DNA of 64,000 nucleotides from Fennellomyces sp. T-0311. Taxonomy: Eukaryota; Mucoromycota; Mucoromycetes; Mucorales; Lichtheimiaceae. This document shows, one piece after another, positions 12,001 through 24,404 of this stretch (its first letter is position 1; every line of letters begins with the position of its first letter). The notes below the pieces were generated by a model. The model had not been told where the DNA came from and did not search any database. It worked only from the letters and a program-made list of their open reading frames with translations. The position numbers were made by a program, and so were the translations under genes. Location of the stretch: the NCBI GenBank assembly GCA_025266875.1, contig JALLLT010000013.1, positions 434,001-498,000 of the forward strand. Direction: 5' to 3'.

Positions 12001-12526
12001 TACAAGGCCGGCTTCCAGATTGGCAGACCGAATGGATGTCGCTTATTCATTTGCTAAAAGCAACTAACTGGTTACTTACTAGTCCAATATCCAAACCATC
12101 GCCTCCTCCCCCCACCCCGCAGTTCAACCACCCTACCTCTTGTCTATCTTTGAGCGTCATTTCATGATCCCGACTGTCAATCGACGCCCGATCGTCCTCT
12201 CCGCCATCGCGGAACCGAGTTTTACGCGATCGTAGCTTATCAGTGTCGCCAGTGCGATCGTCACTGTCCTCCATTGTGGTGTCTTCCTCATCGTCGTCGT
12301 ACTGAGCTGCCTCATTGGAGTTGTCGGGATCTTGCTCGTTATCGGCGAGATCGCTGTCTGCGCGTCGTTTGGCAGCGGCTCGCTTCTTCAACTTGGTCGT
12401 CTTATGGCGAGCGGTGGTGTCGCTTTCGGCTTCTGCAGACGAGGAAGATGGGTTGTTGACGGCTCCGTAGCTGTGTCGAGGCTGCAAGCGGCTGCGGGCC
12501 TTCGAGGCGTCCGAAGGCGGATCCAT
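9089..12526 (-). CDS. VNX1: Vacuolar monovalent cation (and Ca2+)/H+ antiporter, Vnx1-type CAX exchanger
   Basis: Eleven exons keep frame: 12526-12137, 12053-11495, 11439-10977, 10889-10720, 10661-10585, 10523-10359, 10292-10073, 10010-9664, 9600-9536, 9482-9366 and 9311-9089. The product is about 931 aa, similar to yeast Vnx1 (about 908). The order is: a charged, disordered cytosolic N-terminus (1-170); two short membrane units of the YccF/DUF307 type (NLLWLLIFGWW near 178, and the unit after exon 2); then the CAX domain with first signature GAFLNASFG near 463-471, GALIGSVMAG, and second signature GLTLFALVPNITE near 790-802. The C-terminus is NYFKGSILVMSY. A Cys pair pattern (RCAGCP ... ACSRCYYD) sits in the loop after the first CAX half. 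The family exchanges Na+/K+ or Ca2+ for vacuolar protons. The donor after exon 4 (GTCCGT) is weak and was chosen because it keeps the conserved spacing SAxVSATMLI. Confidence 0.93.
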
Positions 12527-15500
12527 GCTAGAAGGGGTGGAGTGGAAACTAGCAGAAAGGAAAAGGAAAAATGCTGGCTTTTATATTTCAGTTCTCTCTC
12601 TCCCTCCCTCCTGCCGTTTGACATGGAACAAGGTTTTCAAATCAGGTGGTCGCTCGGTCCGCTCCCAATAGATTGGGATTCCGACTAAACGAGCTGATCC
12701 CTTGGAAACGCAGAGAAGATGGTATCCATGGACCCCACCGCTCCCTGACTCGCCCCTTATGACAGACCGCTATATCCCCTTACTTTTTTTTGCCATTGAT
12801 TATGCCCATAAGTAAACATGCGGGCCCACATTGTTCCATTTGCAGCCTTTGTGCGACCTGTTGACCCCACCCCGCCCCCTGTGGATGTTATGTTGTAATG
12901 ACACCGTTTTGAGTATCATCATCTGCTTCGTTACATCATTCGACGGACGCTCTGATTGCTTGAAACTTATTTGGATCGGCTCACTGACCATGATACCTTT
13001 TTTCATATCACCGATAAGGATATACAAACAAACAAGCCTTCCGCAGCCTTTGTTCTGAAATAGTGCGCGCTTAGTGTTAATTAATCGCTCTGCATATTTC
13101 CTGTCATATGCCGTACCTGATGCAATTCTCGTCACGGGTTATCCTTTTAGTCCTCTCCTCTTATCCACCCCCCTTTCTTTGGCTTTAAGCCAAACAACAA
13201 TAGAGAGGATGACGTGATAGCATGATTCGAAACAAACATGTAGCAAGTGTTTCCAGTTTCAGCCGCCATTTTAAGTTTTCTGGAGAGTACCTGAATTTGG
13301 AAGACATGTTTGTGTGAATGGACAACCGTGTCCTACATGGCTTTTCTAACCTAACGGACTAAAGTACTATCGCATGGTACCAACTTACTGTTAAAGGTAT
13401 CTCTCAGAAGCATCCCACCTTCTTCTTTGTTTTAATCTCCAAGCTCTCTGAGTCTGTGTCAGATAAACACTCACGTTATATTATTTGTATCCTTTTTTAC
13501 TCCACCGACATCATTTGCTGAAAAGGTGTGAATGGGAATTTTCTACCTTTTTCACACCTGAAAGTTTATTTGTATCTGGGAAACAAAGCCCTTTTGCAAT
13601 GTAACCGAGAGATGTACAATTCTGTGTGCCCGGTATACAGGTGCATTCAAGAGGGTTCGCGGAACAGCACCATCCGGCCAGCCGTTACACAATTTGCCAG
13701 AGCTGGAACGAATAGCAATCACTCACGCAAAACTGTCAATACAGCACATTCCGCGGAAGTGCGATAACTTTGTTGCCACTGGAATAGTAAGAAATCATAC
13801 TAGAATCACCATTCATACCATATACATATATTAAAGCTAGAATGAAATATGCACTGATGGGCCCCAGGTCTTTGTTGCAACCACCGTTCCGCATGAAAAG
13901 ACAGCATTACCTACCTGTTTAAGATTCACTATTATTATAGATCAGATGCTAGTGCATTACATCATGGTCGATCTGCCTATCTGTGTATAGCTTTTCAATG
14001 TCATGGTCAATGCAACAGAGAAAAAAGGATAAACCGCTATCACAATAATGATTGCAAAGTTAGTCCAATCAATGACTGGTGTTGACTCACGTGGACGTCC
14101 GTTTTCAAGATTTCAATCTATCGACGATGGAATAAGACCATGAGCTTTTTTGATATTAATACAAGTTACTTTAATTGAACTAACACTGTATAGTATATAT
14201 CGTATAAATATAAAGTAATACTTGCGGTAATTACTCGCTTGCTCTTCCGTCTTTAATGATAACTATTCCGTTATTATGCAACCTGAGGTGATGCAAACAT
14301 TCAAAGGCCGGGAGTAATCACGTACAAACTCAGTTAAGTTTGATTTAGCAGCGCAATGTGTATTCGAAAACTGATTAGATATTGAGCGAATAATTCCAGT
14401 CGTGGCAAAAATCACGCAAACAGCATGAACTAAGTTGCGGAGATGTTTTACTATCTTCTTTAACATACGCAAAATTGCAGAAGCTTTCTGTATTGTCCTT
14501 TTACCTGTGACAGACGCGGTTCTGCATAAAAAAAAGAGACTATTGATGGATATAGCCTTGTTGACAACTATTTACTGCGTGATTGTAGTTCGACACTAAT
14601 ATTACTGATACCTATAATTATACGGAGGGTAAGAGTGTGTTTTCTTTTCAATTGGTTCCTGAATTGCTCAGCTCAACGAAGATCTTCTCCATTATACTCG
14701 TGACACTTGATTTGAATTAGCTTCGGTATACACGAGTGATACATCTGTATCCATTAAGAGTTTTGAATCCTCAATCATACACTAATGGTAAATTCACGTA
14801 CAGGGTTTTTAGGTGGAGATCGGGCGAAATGTATCGAATTCTGCGATACGCATTGGAAAGTTAAGGAAGTACCTGAAAATGTTTGGCGTACCTCGCTCAA
14901 AGCTCTGACCTTGCCTTACTTTGAAAAGTTAGCATGCCCGCTTCGTTTCGCCGTAACATGGTTCCAAAGAATGCTTGTGCTGCTTCATATTGCTTATCGT
15001 TTGGAATACCACGTATATAAATTTATAAAAGAGCTTTCACTTGGTGTTAATCTTCACGTTTTTTTTAAAGCAAAAGAAAAAGCATAAAATGACTTGGTTT
15101 CCAAGATAACTTTCTTCAGTGCTGCTGATTGGATATTCTAATATGTAGCATCATCACATTTGCCTTGAAATTATCTACAAAACACACTAATACAGTAGTA
15201 AGACGATTTAATCGGTCGATCAGCTTTTATATTTGACTAAAGCATGCAAGGACCACGTTGCAAGCCCACAACCTCTGATTTTCGACATGAAAGTTGTTTT
15301 ACCTCCATTCCCGGTGCTTTTTCTTTGAATAACATTTTCCATTTTGAATGCTTCCCCATCATTGACTTTTTATTCCATTTTCAAATTTGTCGTTTTCAGG
15401 ACCTACTTTTTGTTCAATTTTCTTCCAAAGTAGGCCTGCCTTTTAGTCATATCTCAGCCTAAGACTATGCTAGCAACACAAACCAGACTGGCTTGTGTTG

Positions 15501-17635
15501 CTCCTGCCTGAGGCTACTAATTACAAGTAGCAAAACATGTTCTCTCCTGGGTCAATTTTTTGCATCATAGTAAACGGCGAAATTCACACATGTCTAGATT
15601 GGCGTTTCCTTCACCATAAGTTTGATTAACTGATAACACCACAAGTTCGATCGCTGGATGTGTCTCTATTTCAACGGAAAAGACTTATACGATGATTTTC
15701 CAGACACGTTTGTATGAACGCGCGCTAATCCCAGCTTTCCGCACTCGCCTGATCCTTTCAAAGAAAGAGAAATGAACAACCTTCCCGGAAGCAGGAAAAA
15801 GGGAGAAGACATAAGAAAAGATGCAAGGTTAAAAGAACTGAAAGAAGAACAAAAAATGAGCTATGGTTATGATGCACAGTGCAATTGAAATGATTTTCAA
15901 AGGTGTTGTATCCAACATGAACACACCCTAACAAGCTTCTTTGTCATCTATGCTGTCCGTCAGCGAATAAGAGCTTTCCATCCTTACCGCCGCTTCCCAC
16001 TTCCGACATCGAAACGTTAAGCTTCATGCTTACCAAATACTCAGCCAATCAGGTTACTCATAAACACGACCTTCCGGTCAACGCGTCTCTTCACGGATAT
16101 GCTCTGTCAGCATTCATCCTATCGATCATCACGATCCGTAACTGCCCAATGATAATAAGGTTGACATTACACATCACTCACGGAAATACCGGCTTAAGGA
16201 AATCCCATCATGGATAAGCATTTATTATAAATAGAGAGAGCAAAACATATGAAATAAATCAGTTACCTTTTTGAGTCTCGTTGACATATTTGTCTTTCAT
16301 ACTTATTCTCTCTCTTGATTCAACAAAAGGCACTGGTCTTTGGTTTTTAAAGTTTTTCAAATTTTCTCGATCCCATGTCTCTTTCGTTTCATGCGTTCCT
16401 CTTTGTCGTATTCAACATGAACAGAACCACTGATCATTATTTCGGAACGGGTAAACTCACTCATGCAGACATGTCTTCCATATGCGGCATATTGTCCTAG
16501 GGGCATGTCAACAGCTATCACCCAGCTTATCTTTATCCGTCATGGACCGGTTCCATGACGAAAGACATTAACCGTTCCTCAATTACACTTCAACATGATA
16601 TACGTAATGAATATACAGGTATAATCATGATATGACCTTGGATAACACCGGTAATAGGACGTTCCATCCACGATACGCGTTTAATATAAATAGAGCAAAC
16701 TCTTCATCAATAAACTACAGTTTTCTAAGTCTCATTGGTTTCGATTGTCCCTTTTTGATACTCAATATTTCGCTCTTATCTTACTTGCTGTTGAGTAGGC
16801 AGATTGGAGGGTATTGACACCCATGACATATGTATGTATTGCACGTAGATATATTCAAGCGCCCGGATAATAGTACCGGATGCGTAGCTTCCGATCTGCA
16901 AAGAAGTGTTGGAGCAGAGGACCTTGGTTGTGGTGTCACGTTGTGTTGTATATTTCGTCCGGCCTCGGCAACTCTATGACTGAACTTTTCTATACGTTCC
17001 CTTTTCTTTGGTCCGATTGATATAAGCTAAATATCACTAGTTCACTTAACTGCTCATGCTAATCATCATTAGCATCGTATTTCCTTCTTGTGTTTCCGCC
17101 CCATGAAAACCTTCTCATAGACTATTCTCCAGTCCAATTTCCCTTTTATTTACCATCGTATCATATCTACGTCAATCCTTCTATCTGGTCCGAGCCGTGT
17201 TTCCATTCATTAGTTAATTCTTACCAGTATAAATAAGTCGCTCCTTAAAGGACAATAGAAAAACCCCCCTTTTTTCCAACTCTCAAATATACATTTTTGA
17301 CACTTTACCAATCAGAAGTCGTATCAAGAAATCGACAGACAAACCAAAGAAGTGAACATCCATTGAAACATTACACGTGACAGTGGTTACTTCCAAACCG
17401 TTGCTGACTCTGCACACAATGTACTCAACTCTTCTGTGTATCGGTTGCACAACTATCTCAAGCATTAAAGATTGCCGTGCCCTGCACGGACCCATTAACA
17501 TCTAATTGCGTAGAAGGGTTATCCAAATGTTTTTTACTATCGCGGACAGAGTAAGCGTGGTCCTGCTCGACAAACTTAAAAAAATATTTTATTACTAGGA
17601 AGGTAAATAGACAAAGTAAACGAAAGAGTTTTTTT
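12527..17635. other. 5.1-kb gene desert with TATA-bearing repeated segments
   Basis: No gene with a recognisable product is seen. An isolated plus-strand open frame at 14785-15087 (100 aa, beginning MVNSRTGFLGGDRAK) has no family I recognise. Plus-strand TATAAATA elements occur near 16214, 16686 and 17230; the first two are followed by similar sequence (AGAG..AGCAAA, then AATAAA.C, then AGTCTC.TTG), suggesting diverged duplicated promoters. The left 200 bp is the promoter of VNX1. Confidence 0.4.
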
Positions 17636-19273
17636 TTAATATTTTTTTGCAGAGAAAAGTTTACTGAGAGATGCTTTTTTGCTAACGATGGACCGCATCA
17701 CAAAGTTCCTCTCCTTGACTGAGCCCTTTTCTGCCTCGTGTCGGGCCAAAGGTGTCATGGATGGCAAAGCGGGTCGCGACGATGCGGAGGACATGCCTGC
17801 GACTTTGGAAGGAAACGATTGACTTTTGGTGATGGTTGGAATCCTGCTTTTGAATGATTGTTGGTCATCCGTCGATGAAGTACTACTTGACACGGAGTCT
17901 CTGTAAGGTGTGGGTCGCGCAGCGGTACACCTGGGTGCGAGGTTCTTGCTGATGGGCCGAAAGGCAGAAATACTTGATTCGCTCCGGATGATCGTGTTGG
18001 ACATACCATAGCTATTCACCAGCGCATTGTACGCGTCATCTTCATCTTGGCCTTCGCTCAAACACTTGCCGCTGTCAGCGAACTTTTCATTCTTGGTCAA
18101 CAATGCTTTGGCATCGTCTTCAGTCTTATCAAGCGCCGTATGATAACTTGTGCTCTGGTTATCCTCGATCGAATGATCACTGGGTATCAATCGCGTCTCC
18201 TCGGCATCACCGGCAGACAAGCTTTTCTTGGGAACAGGACTGTAACAAAAGGCACACGATGGTTGCTGATGGTCATGATGGTTGAACCAGCTCTTCCATT
18301 CTTCGTCTTCTTCGTCCTTGTGTTCGTCGATGCTTTCCTCTTCGCTCCAGTGTGGATAGTAGCGATGGTAATTGGTTGCGGGGGCAAAACTGCTGAAGCA
18401 TTGCTCATCCGTTAAAGTAGAACAGCTGGGTGCAGAGGGTGATGGGACCAAGCGCACAGGACGTCGTGACGGGGGTGATAATGCAGCTGCAGCCTGTTGT
18501 TCAATTGTCTGCAGCGACGGTTTCTTCTTGAGTTTGTCGTGGGTCCAATCGCTTAAACTCGTCCCTGCGCTGCTTGTTTGATATCGACGAAGCAACGGCG
18601 CGTGCATCTCGTGTTCATCTTCATAATCATCCACGGACAAGGCCAACGAAATGCGCGGTACGGTAGAGTCGGTATTGGCGACCATGCCCTTGGGCGCGTC
18701 CTGTACAATGGGATGCTTGGGCAGGTTTGCGAGCGAAGGCGAATGATGCTGTTGACGCCACTGAACGGACCCTTCACTCTCGGTATCCTCGGCCCAAGGT
18801 GAGAACATGGGTGCGTAGCCTTCTTCTCGAGGGTAGCTGTTGAGCATGTGTCGTGTGTCTAGTGTGCGCTGCATCAATCTCAGACTGACAATGTTCATGG
18901 CACGGACAGCTTCTGCGAGACTCAGCGAGTCGCGTCCATTCCATGCCTGTGCGCACTTTAACATATGTTGCGAGTCCACCCATTGTTCTTCAAGGTATCG
19001 TTCGATGATGTCCATATAGAGATGGTTCGGATGGTCTGGGTCGTTCGTTGAAGCCGGTATAGGCATCGCGTCGGTAGGACGACGCGATCTGGCCAAGAGC
19101 TGTTGTGTCCAGTCCTGAACAAGTTGTTCATACTCTTGTTCTATCCGGGGATCATAAGGGTCGTCTAGGAGGGGGATCCGTGACGTAGTATAAGGATTGG
19201 AAGTGGTGCTGGAATGAGTGGAAGGGAGGTGGCGTGCGGCCTGCGCAAACGCCTGTTCTGAGGTACAGAGCAT
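17636..19273 (-). CDS. Unrecognised 545-aa, largely disordered protein
   Basis: One uninterrupted frame of 545 codons starting MLCTSEQAFAQAARHL. The first 150 residues contain predicted helices (YEQLVQDWTQQLL, YMDIIERYLEEQW, SLSLAEAVRAM). The rest is Ser/Pro/Asp-rich with acidic runs and ends in a basic, conserved-looking SIVSKKASLSKLFS tail. A TTTTTATTGTAG acceptor directly precedes the ATG and a GTAAGT donor lies near 19370, so an intron in the 5' leader is likely. No catalytic motif or domain is recognised. It lies head to head with the SANT/U-box-like gene at 19794, so the 520 bp between them probably hold both promoters. Confidence 0.75.
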   Translation of the reverse strand: MLCTSEQAFAQAARHLPSTHSSTTSNPYTTSRIPLLDDPYDPRIEQEYEQLVQDWTQQLLARSRRPTDAMPIPASTNDPDHPNHLYMDIIERYLEEQWVDSQHMLKCAQAWNGRDSLSLAEAVRAMNIVSLRLMQRTLDTRHMLNSYPREEGYAPMFSPWAEDTESEGSVQWRQQHHSPSLANLPKHPIVQDAPKGMVANTDSTVPRISLALSVDDYEDEHEMHAPLLRRYQTSSAGTSLSDWTHDKLKKKPSLQTIEQQAAAALSPPSRRPVRLVPSPSAPSCSTLTDEQCFSSFAPATNYHRYYPHWSEEESIDEHKDEEDEEWKSWFNHHDHQQPSCAFCYSPVPKKSLSAGDAEETRLIPSDHSIEDNQSTSYHTALDKTEDDAKALLTKNEKFADSGKCLSEGQDEDDAYNALVNSYGMSNTIIRSESSISAFRPISKNLAPRCTAARPTPYRDSVSSSTSSTDDQQSFKSRIPTITKSQSFPSKVAGMSSASSRPALPSMTPLARHEAEKGSVKERNFVMRSIVSKKASLSKLFSAKKY

Positions 19274-19793
19274 GCTACAATAAAAACGAATGGAAAGTGG
19301 AAAAAACGGCTCATAACGACATTACCGATATATAAAAAATACTTTGCTTCAAAAGGGACATGACTTACAGTTTTGTTCTTATTAAAAAAAAAGTAAGGAT
19401 GCTCAGACACTGCAGTTGATCCTATATGCATTCCTATGGCCCTTGCGTCCCACTGCCCATCCGCCCCCCTCCCTTATATTAAAATTTCAAGTCGCACACT
19501 TTGGTAGCAAGAAGGGGGGCTGCTTAGGCAACTGATATTTCTGTACAAAAAAAAGAACGCTGTTGAACGATATAAAGTTCAATCAAAAAGGTTAACAGGG
19601 GATTGTAAACAATCGTCCGGGAAGATCGTTGTGTATCGCCTTTAGACAGTCTATACATTCCATTCATAAACTTGTTATTTGCAGAGGATAAACAGGAAAA
19701 GGTGCGCCACATGAAACAAAACAAAACGACCCGTGGAAGGCTACACAAATAGTTCCTTGACACTGTTTTGGTTTTTTGCCACTTTTCTTTCCC
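19274..19793. promoter_or_regulatory. Divergent intergenic region between two genes
   Basis: It separates the minus-strand 545-aa gene from the plus-strand SANT gene. It contains a probable 5'-leader intron of the former (GTAAGT near 19370 to TAG at 19275) and a minus-strand TATATA near 19328-19335. No further gene is seen. Confidence 0.4.
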
Positions 19794-22382
19794 ATGGCAC
19801 CCAAGAACTCCAAAAAGCAAGAAGCGCCATGTGCTGTGGTCGATGAAAAGCAGTTGAAATCACGATTTTTTACTGAAGGTTTTTTTTTTTTTTTTTAAAA
19901 AATATGCTTGGCATCTTGGATGTTTTTTTTTGACAGGCATAAAGTAGAAAATGTCAATACGACCGATACTAAAATTATTCACTGGAAACTCGTGTCTGTA
20001 CCGAGTACCATTCGCATTGCTCCCATTTTGGCATGTTTTCTATTGAACCTTTTTTTTTTTTGGCAATTTTGACAGTTTAAATATAGGAACGCGTACGCAT
20101 TCTTGCTGAAACTAAGCAACAAGAGGATGAAGTGACTGAGGATCAACCCGATTTGTTAAAAATGACGCTTTTGGAAAGGTAAAAAAAAAGAGTAAAAAAG
20201 ACAAGAGAGATGTTGATTTTTTCTTTTTTTCGACAGTCAAAAGATTGAAACTGTGCGTAAGCAGAGTTTTTTCAGTGAAGAGTTGACGGAAGAAGAGCGT
20301 GATATTGTTGCCCAACGCGTCGCCTTGCAACAGCGACAGTTTATGGAATATGAGCGACGAGAGAAAATACGAAAGTCTAAAAAGATCCGCAACATGTTTG
20401 AGCATGTCAACGATGAAGAAATCCAGGAAATGCTCGTTGACTGTGATGGGGATGAAGTAGGTTTTTTATATATATTATAAAAAAAAACTCCTGTACATGC
20501 TTATTTACAACTTTGCAGGATGAAGTGATTTATCGCCTTACCAAACCTGGGTATCTGGCTGAAATACGCAAGCACATTGCATTAAAGTATAAACATGAGG
20601 AGCATTACACAAGTAAGGCAGTCACTCGGTGACTGGTGGACACATCTGACGGGTTCATCACCGTTGTAGGTCCCAAGATGACGGCTGATCAACAGGCGGC
20701 ATACCAACAGCTGCTGAAAAAGCGTTCAGTGACACTCAAAAAGACGACGAACGACAATGCCAAAAAGTAAGCAGTATACCCAGTAGGGCGCCGTGGCCGC
20801 CCATTGCTAACACCATCTCTAGGCAATACCGAATGGGCGGTCGGCTGGGGCTGGATGAAGCGTTGCAACAGGTTCAGAAGCACCAGGTGGATCCTGAAAA
20901 AGCGTTTGAAGGCTGGTCGCAAGCGCGTATCCGAGCGTATCAAATGATTGATCAAAATCCAAACAGCTACTATTATCGATTCAATGCCCCAGGCGAGATT
21001 CAGCGGAAAGGCCAATGGACCGAGGTAGATTCAGTTGAGAAATCGACGTGCATCATCCAACCGTTGCTAACTCTGTGTGTCGCTGCAGGAAGAACAAAAA
21101 GTATTTTACGAACGGTTGCGCGAAGTGGGGGCGAATGGACAATGGGGGATCTTTAGCATGAAAATTCCTGGCCGCGTGGGCTATCAGGTAAAAAAAAAAA
21201 ATGGGTTTCTGCAGAAATCATCGAGATGACGCGCGGTTTACTCAGAAAAGACGTACAGTGTTCGAATTTTTATCGGCTGTTGGTAGAAACCAAGAAAATT
21301 AAAGATCCGAACTATGTGTTGGATGACAGAGGCAAGGCGCATTATCTATTTGACAAGAAAAGCGCCAATGGGCAAGTCCAGAAAACATTTCGCACGCACA
21401 GTAAGCACGCGCCCGGCAATCTGCCTCCGATTCCGTACAGTGTTGGCGAGAGTAGCACATCCGCCCCTGTGGCTCCCAAGCCTGTGTCCAAGCCAACACC
21501 CAAAGAAGAACAGCCAGGTGCGACGACGACGACGACGGGCAAATCCAAAACAACACTCGGTCAGCGAAGACGCCGTCGTCGTGATAGGCGATGGTCAGGA
21601 TCCGGCGAAAGTGAGGATGCGTCATCGGATGACTTTATCGGCTACGACAATGATCGCTCAGGAAGTTATACGATGCGAGTGCATGATGATAGTTCGCAGG
21701 ATCAGTCAGATGATACGAGACGACGGAGCAAACGACAACGACGACCGACGGCCCTCGCCGTGGAAGCGGGTCTTGTGTCTGAGAAGAAGCCATCTATTTC
21801 GTGGAACGCCATTAACAACATGGGAAGAAGAGCCAAAAAGCACGAGCCTTCACCTGAATCTCCCTCATCATCATCCAAACAAGCTTCCGGTGATGATGAA
21901 ACAGCAGCTGCTGTGCCTGAAACGGGGAGCAACAAGGAAAACGACCAGCATGACTATCTGCGATCGACGAACCCACTGCCAGGCTTCATTGATCCAATTA
22001 CTTTGGAAGAAGTGGTCAAGCCCGCCATCTCCAAGTACGGACATGTGATGGGGTACAGTATTATCATTTTGTGTACGCATGCTATTTTGTTGGCTGATTC
22101 ACCAAAAAAAAACAAGCTACGATTCATGGGTGAGGTCGTTGACATCCTGGGAAGGAAAGCGCAACATTTGTCCTTTGACTAAAAAACCGCTGACAAAACG
22201 TGACCTAGGTACGTGTCCCCACGTCGACCTATCGCCTTCAACTGATCTTGGGCTTTTCAATTACTGTTTAGTCATCTTGGACTTTGATAATATCGAGGAG
22301 TACCGGTAAATACATGCTTCTAGATGCTTTGAAACAAAGACTCACTTTATTTTTCTGCAGGTCTCGCATTGTCAATTTGTGA
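19794..22382 (+). CDS. SANT/Myb-like protein with C-terminal U-box-like domain
   Basis: Twelve exons: 19794-19878, about 19948-19997, 20087-20178, 20237-20456, 20519-20612, 20670-20766, 20823-21024, 21089-21187, 21259-22052, 22117-22208, 22272-22305 and 22361-22382; about 626 aa. The second exon is the least certain (19945 or 19948 start). The sequence has an N-terminal charged helix region (EELTEEERDIVAQRVA), a short helical repeat with DCDGDEDEVIYRL, and a SANT-like segment containing QWTEEEQKVFYERL, WGIFSMKIPGRVGYQ and CSNFYRLLVE. A Ser/Arg-rich disordered linker with NLS-like KRQRR follows. The C-terminus is PGFIDPITLEEVVKPAIS, GHVMGYDSW, ICPLTKKPL, DNIEEYR, which has the layout of a U-box (DPIT...SPxG/GH...CPLT). 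A nuclear DNA- or chromatin-associated role, perhaps with E3 ligase activity, is inferred. I do not know an experimentally named orthologue. Confidence 0.8.
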
Positions 22383-22770
22383 GAACGAGCTGCATGTCAA
22401 GCCCCCAAAACCAAACATCCCCATCCCGGCTTTTCCCGTTCCGAAAAAATAAAAAAGATGCCATGCATCATTGCAATGGGTCCTAGGACGATCGGGAAAT
22501 GGTTTTTTTTTCTTCATATGTATTGAGGCATGCATTTTTCTTTTCTGATAAAAAAAACAATAGGAAGGTGTGTGGTGTCGTTTGCTGTTGCGATATATGT
22601 TTGTGAGATCAAGCACCCGGCCGTTCGGACTACGGGGTGCTACGTTGAGAATAATAATAAAAAAAGGAGAAAGGTGCTACTTTCCCACACCGTTAGACGC
22701 CGCCACCGCTGCGACTATAGACAACCCAGTCAATTATCTGTGGTGTTATCTCTTTTGGCTCACTTTTTCA
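22383..22770. terminator. Convergent 3' region
   Basis: It lies between the stop of the SANT/U-box-like gene (plus) and the stop of the small minus-strand gene. A/T runs and AATAAT/AATAAA-like strings are present (for example near 22447 and 22651). No gene is seen. Confidence 0.35.
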
Positions 22771-23062
22771 CTACCTGACGTCCCGTAAACCAATGCCACG
22801 ATTACGTTCCCGCCAATCTGCTCGAATACGTTCCATATTTTCCGAGTCATGCGACGGCTCTCCCGACGGTACGAACCTTAGAGGTTGTGCTGACGACTTT
22901 CGGTTATTGAGTGTAAAGTATGCTGTCGCTGCTACGAGTGTCAGAGGTACACTCCTGGAAAAATAAAAAAAAGAGAGCGAAACAAATCAATTCACTCCAA
23001 ATTGCTTACAGGACCCTGCCTTCCTCTTACCAATATACTGAGCCATGAACGTGTCTGGGCAT
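22771..23062 (-). CDS. Small 71-aa single-span membrane protein, split by one intron
   Basis: Exons 23062-23031 and 22954-22771 join across a 76-nt GTAAGA...CCAG intron (phase 2, Trp codon). The product starts MPRHVHGSVYW. It has a short hydrophobic span at about residues 12-26 (SVPLTLVAATAYFTL) followed by a charged helix (ENMERIRADWRERNRG), and ends GLRDVR. The start is supported by the good splice pair and by the hydrophobic segment lying just after it. Size and topology resemble small mitochondrial inner-membrane assembly or subunit proteins, but no family is recognised. Neither exon is long enough to stand out by itself. Confidence 0.55.
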
Positions 23063-24404
23063 AGTGTCTTTCTTTATTTTAAACAAAAAAAAAGTGTGTG
23101 AGAGTAAGAAGAGAAAGAAAGTGGAGTCACACCACGCAACAAATTTAATGCAGCTGGGCCGGTGAAACCCGTGCAACCCGACTTGGTATCGGGGAGATGC
23201 AACCGTGCCACCCCCTTCCCTCGACAGCTTTCTGCTTATGTTTTTTCACGTTCAAAAAGTTGAAAGATCGCCCTATGGGTACTATTCCGAGTCACTTTTG
23301 ATAGGCCATGTTTATTCGACGAATTGCGTAAGTCGAGACCTTTGTATTTTTCACATCAAATGGCGCGATCCAATGACAGAAAAAAGGCCCCTTTCTGCCG
23401 TTGAGAACTAGCTTGGATTTCCATCTGGACGACCTGATGATTTTTGTGTACGCCGTTGAAGATTGTGCGAATTCAACTGTCAACCATATCGAATCATCAT
23501 CGATCGACTTCTTTTATTCGACACTTATCAAAGCATAACCTTATTGAAACGAATGGGCGTTGTACCCAAAGGGGACCCCGGAACTCCAAAACTTTGGGAA
23601 ATCATGGTATGTGACGGATGGATGGCGATCGAAGCGGAAACCCAGGTTCGATTTTCCTCCCCCCGTCACCATGGAAACGTTTATACCTGTTCTGGACAAA
23701 CGCAAAATCAAATCGAGACAAGTGGGCGGAAAATGAGATAAGCAGGCGAAAAGAGAGAAGTGAGAAACCAAGAAAGAGCTGGGCTTACTGAATAGAGGGC
23801 ACGTTGCCTAGCAATCTATTTTTGGAAGTGGATCCGGACATTTCAGCCGGCTGAGGTTTTCATGGTTTTAAAATGAAAGCCAACAGCGCAGCGACGCTGA
23901 TGAGGGAATGCGTTCACATTACCGTTGCCTGATACGGAAACGGGTATTTATCGCTGAATCCGTTGCGTTCGGGTACGACGTGAATCTACAAGGACGGAAT
24001 AGCGGGGAAACTTATACCATGACTGGGATACCAACAAAAAAAAAGCTATGACCAGAAGCGCCCTAGCAAAAAAAAAGTTTCCATCATACCGAAATATGCA
24101 CAGCAGAAGGGTGGAAAAAAAAGGGGAGCAAAAGGGGGTGGGGGTGGATAGCGAAAAAGAATACTACACAACATTTATTGCTATCGCCAGATGAACGTTT
24201 GTACGACCTACGCACGATCCTCTGCTGGCTGTGTGTTCCCTTCCCCTAACTGGATGATAGCCCAAGTTCCAAAACAAAAACTCCTCTGCCCTTTCCCTTT
24301 TGTAACTCTCTCTCTTTCTCTCTCCCTCCCCATTTTCATACTTTCCCCTCTTTATTCTTGTCTTCTTGGGACCGGTACCGAACATCCCACCCCACAAGAA
24401 AAAA
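23063..24404. other. Intergenic, no gene recognised
   Basis: Polypurine and polypyrimidine tracts (CTCTCTCTTTCTCTC near 24305-24330) lie just upstream of the next gene and may be its core promoter. No coding segment or RNA gene is seen in the rest. Confidence 0.45.

Noticed and set aside
23630..23665. Possible tRNA TΨC arm (CCAGGTTCGATTTTCC)
   Set aside because: No matching acceptor stem, D arm or anticodon arm could be drawn around it.
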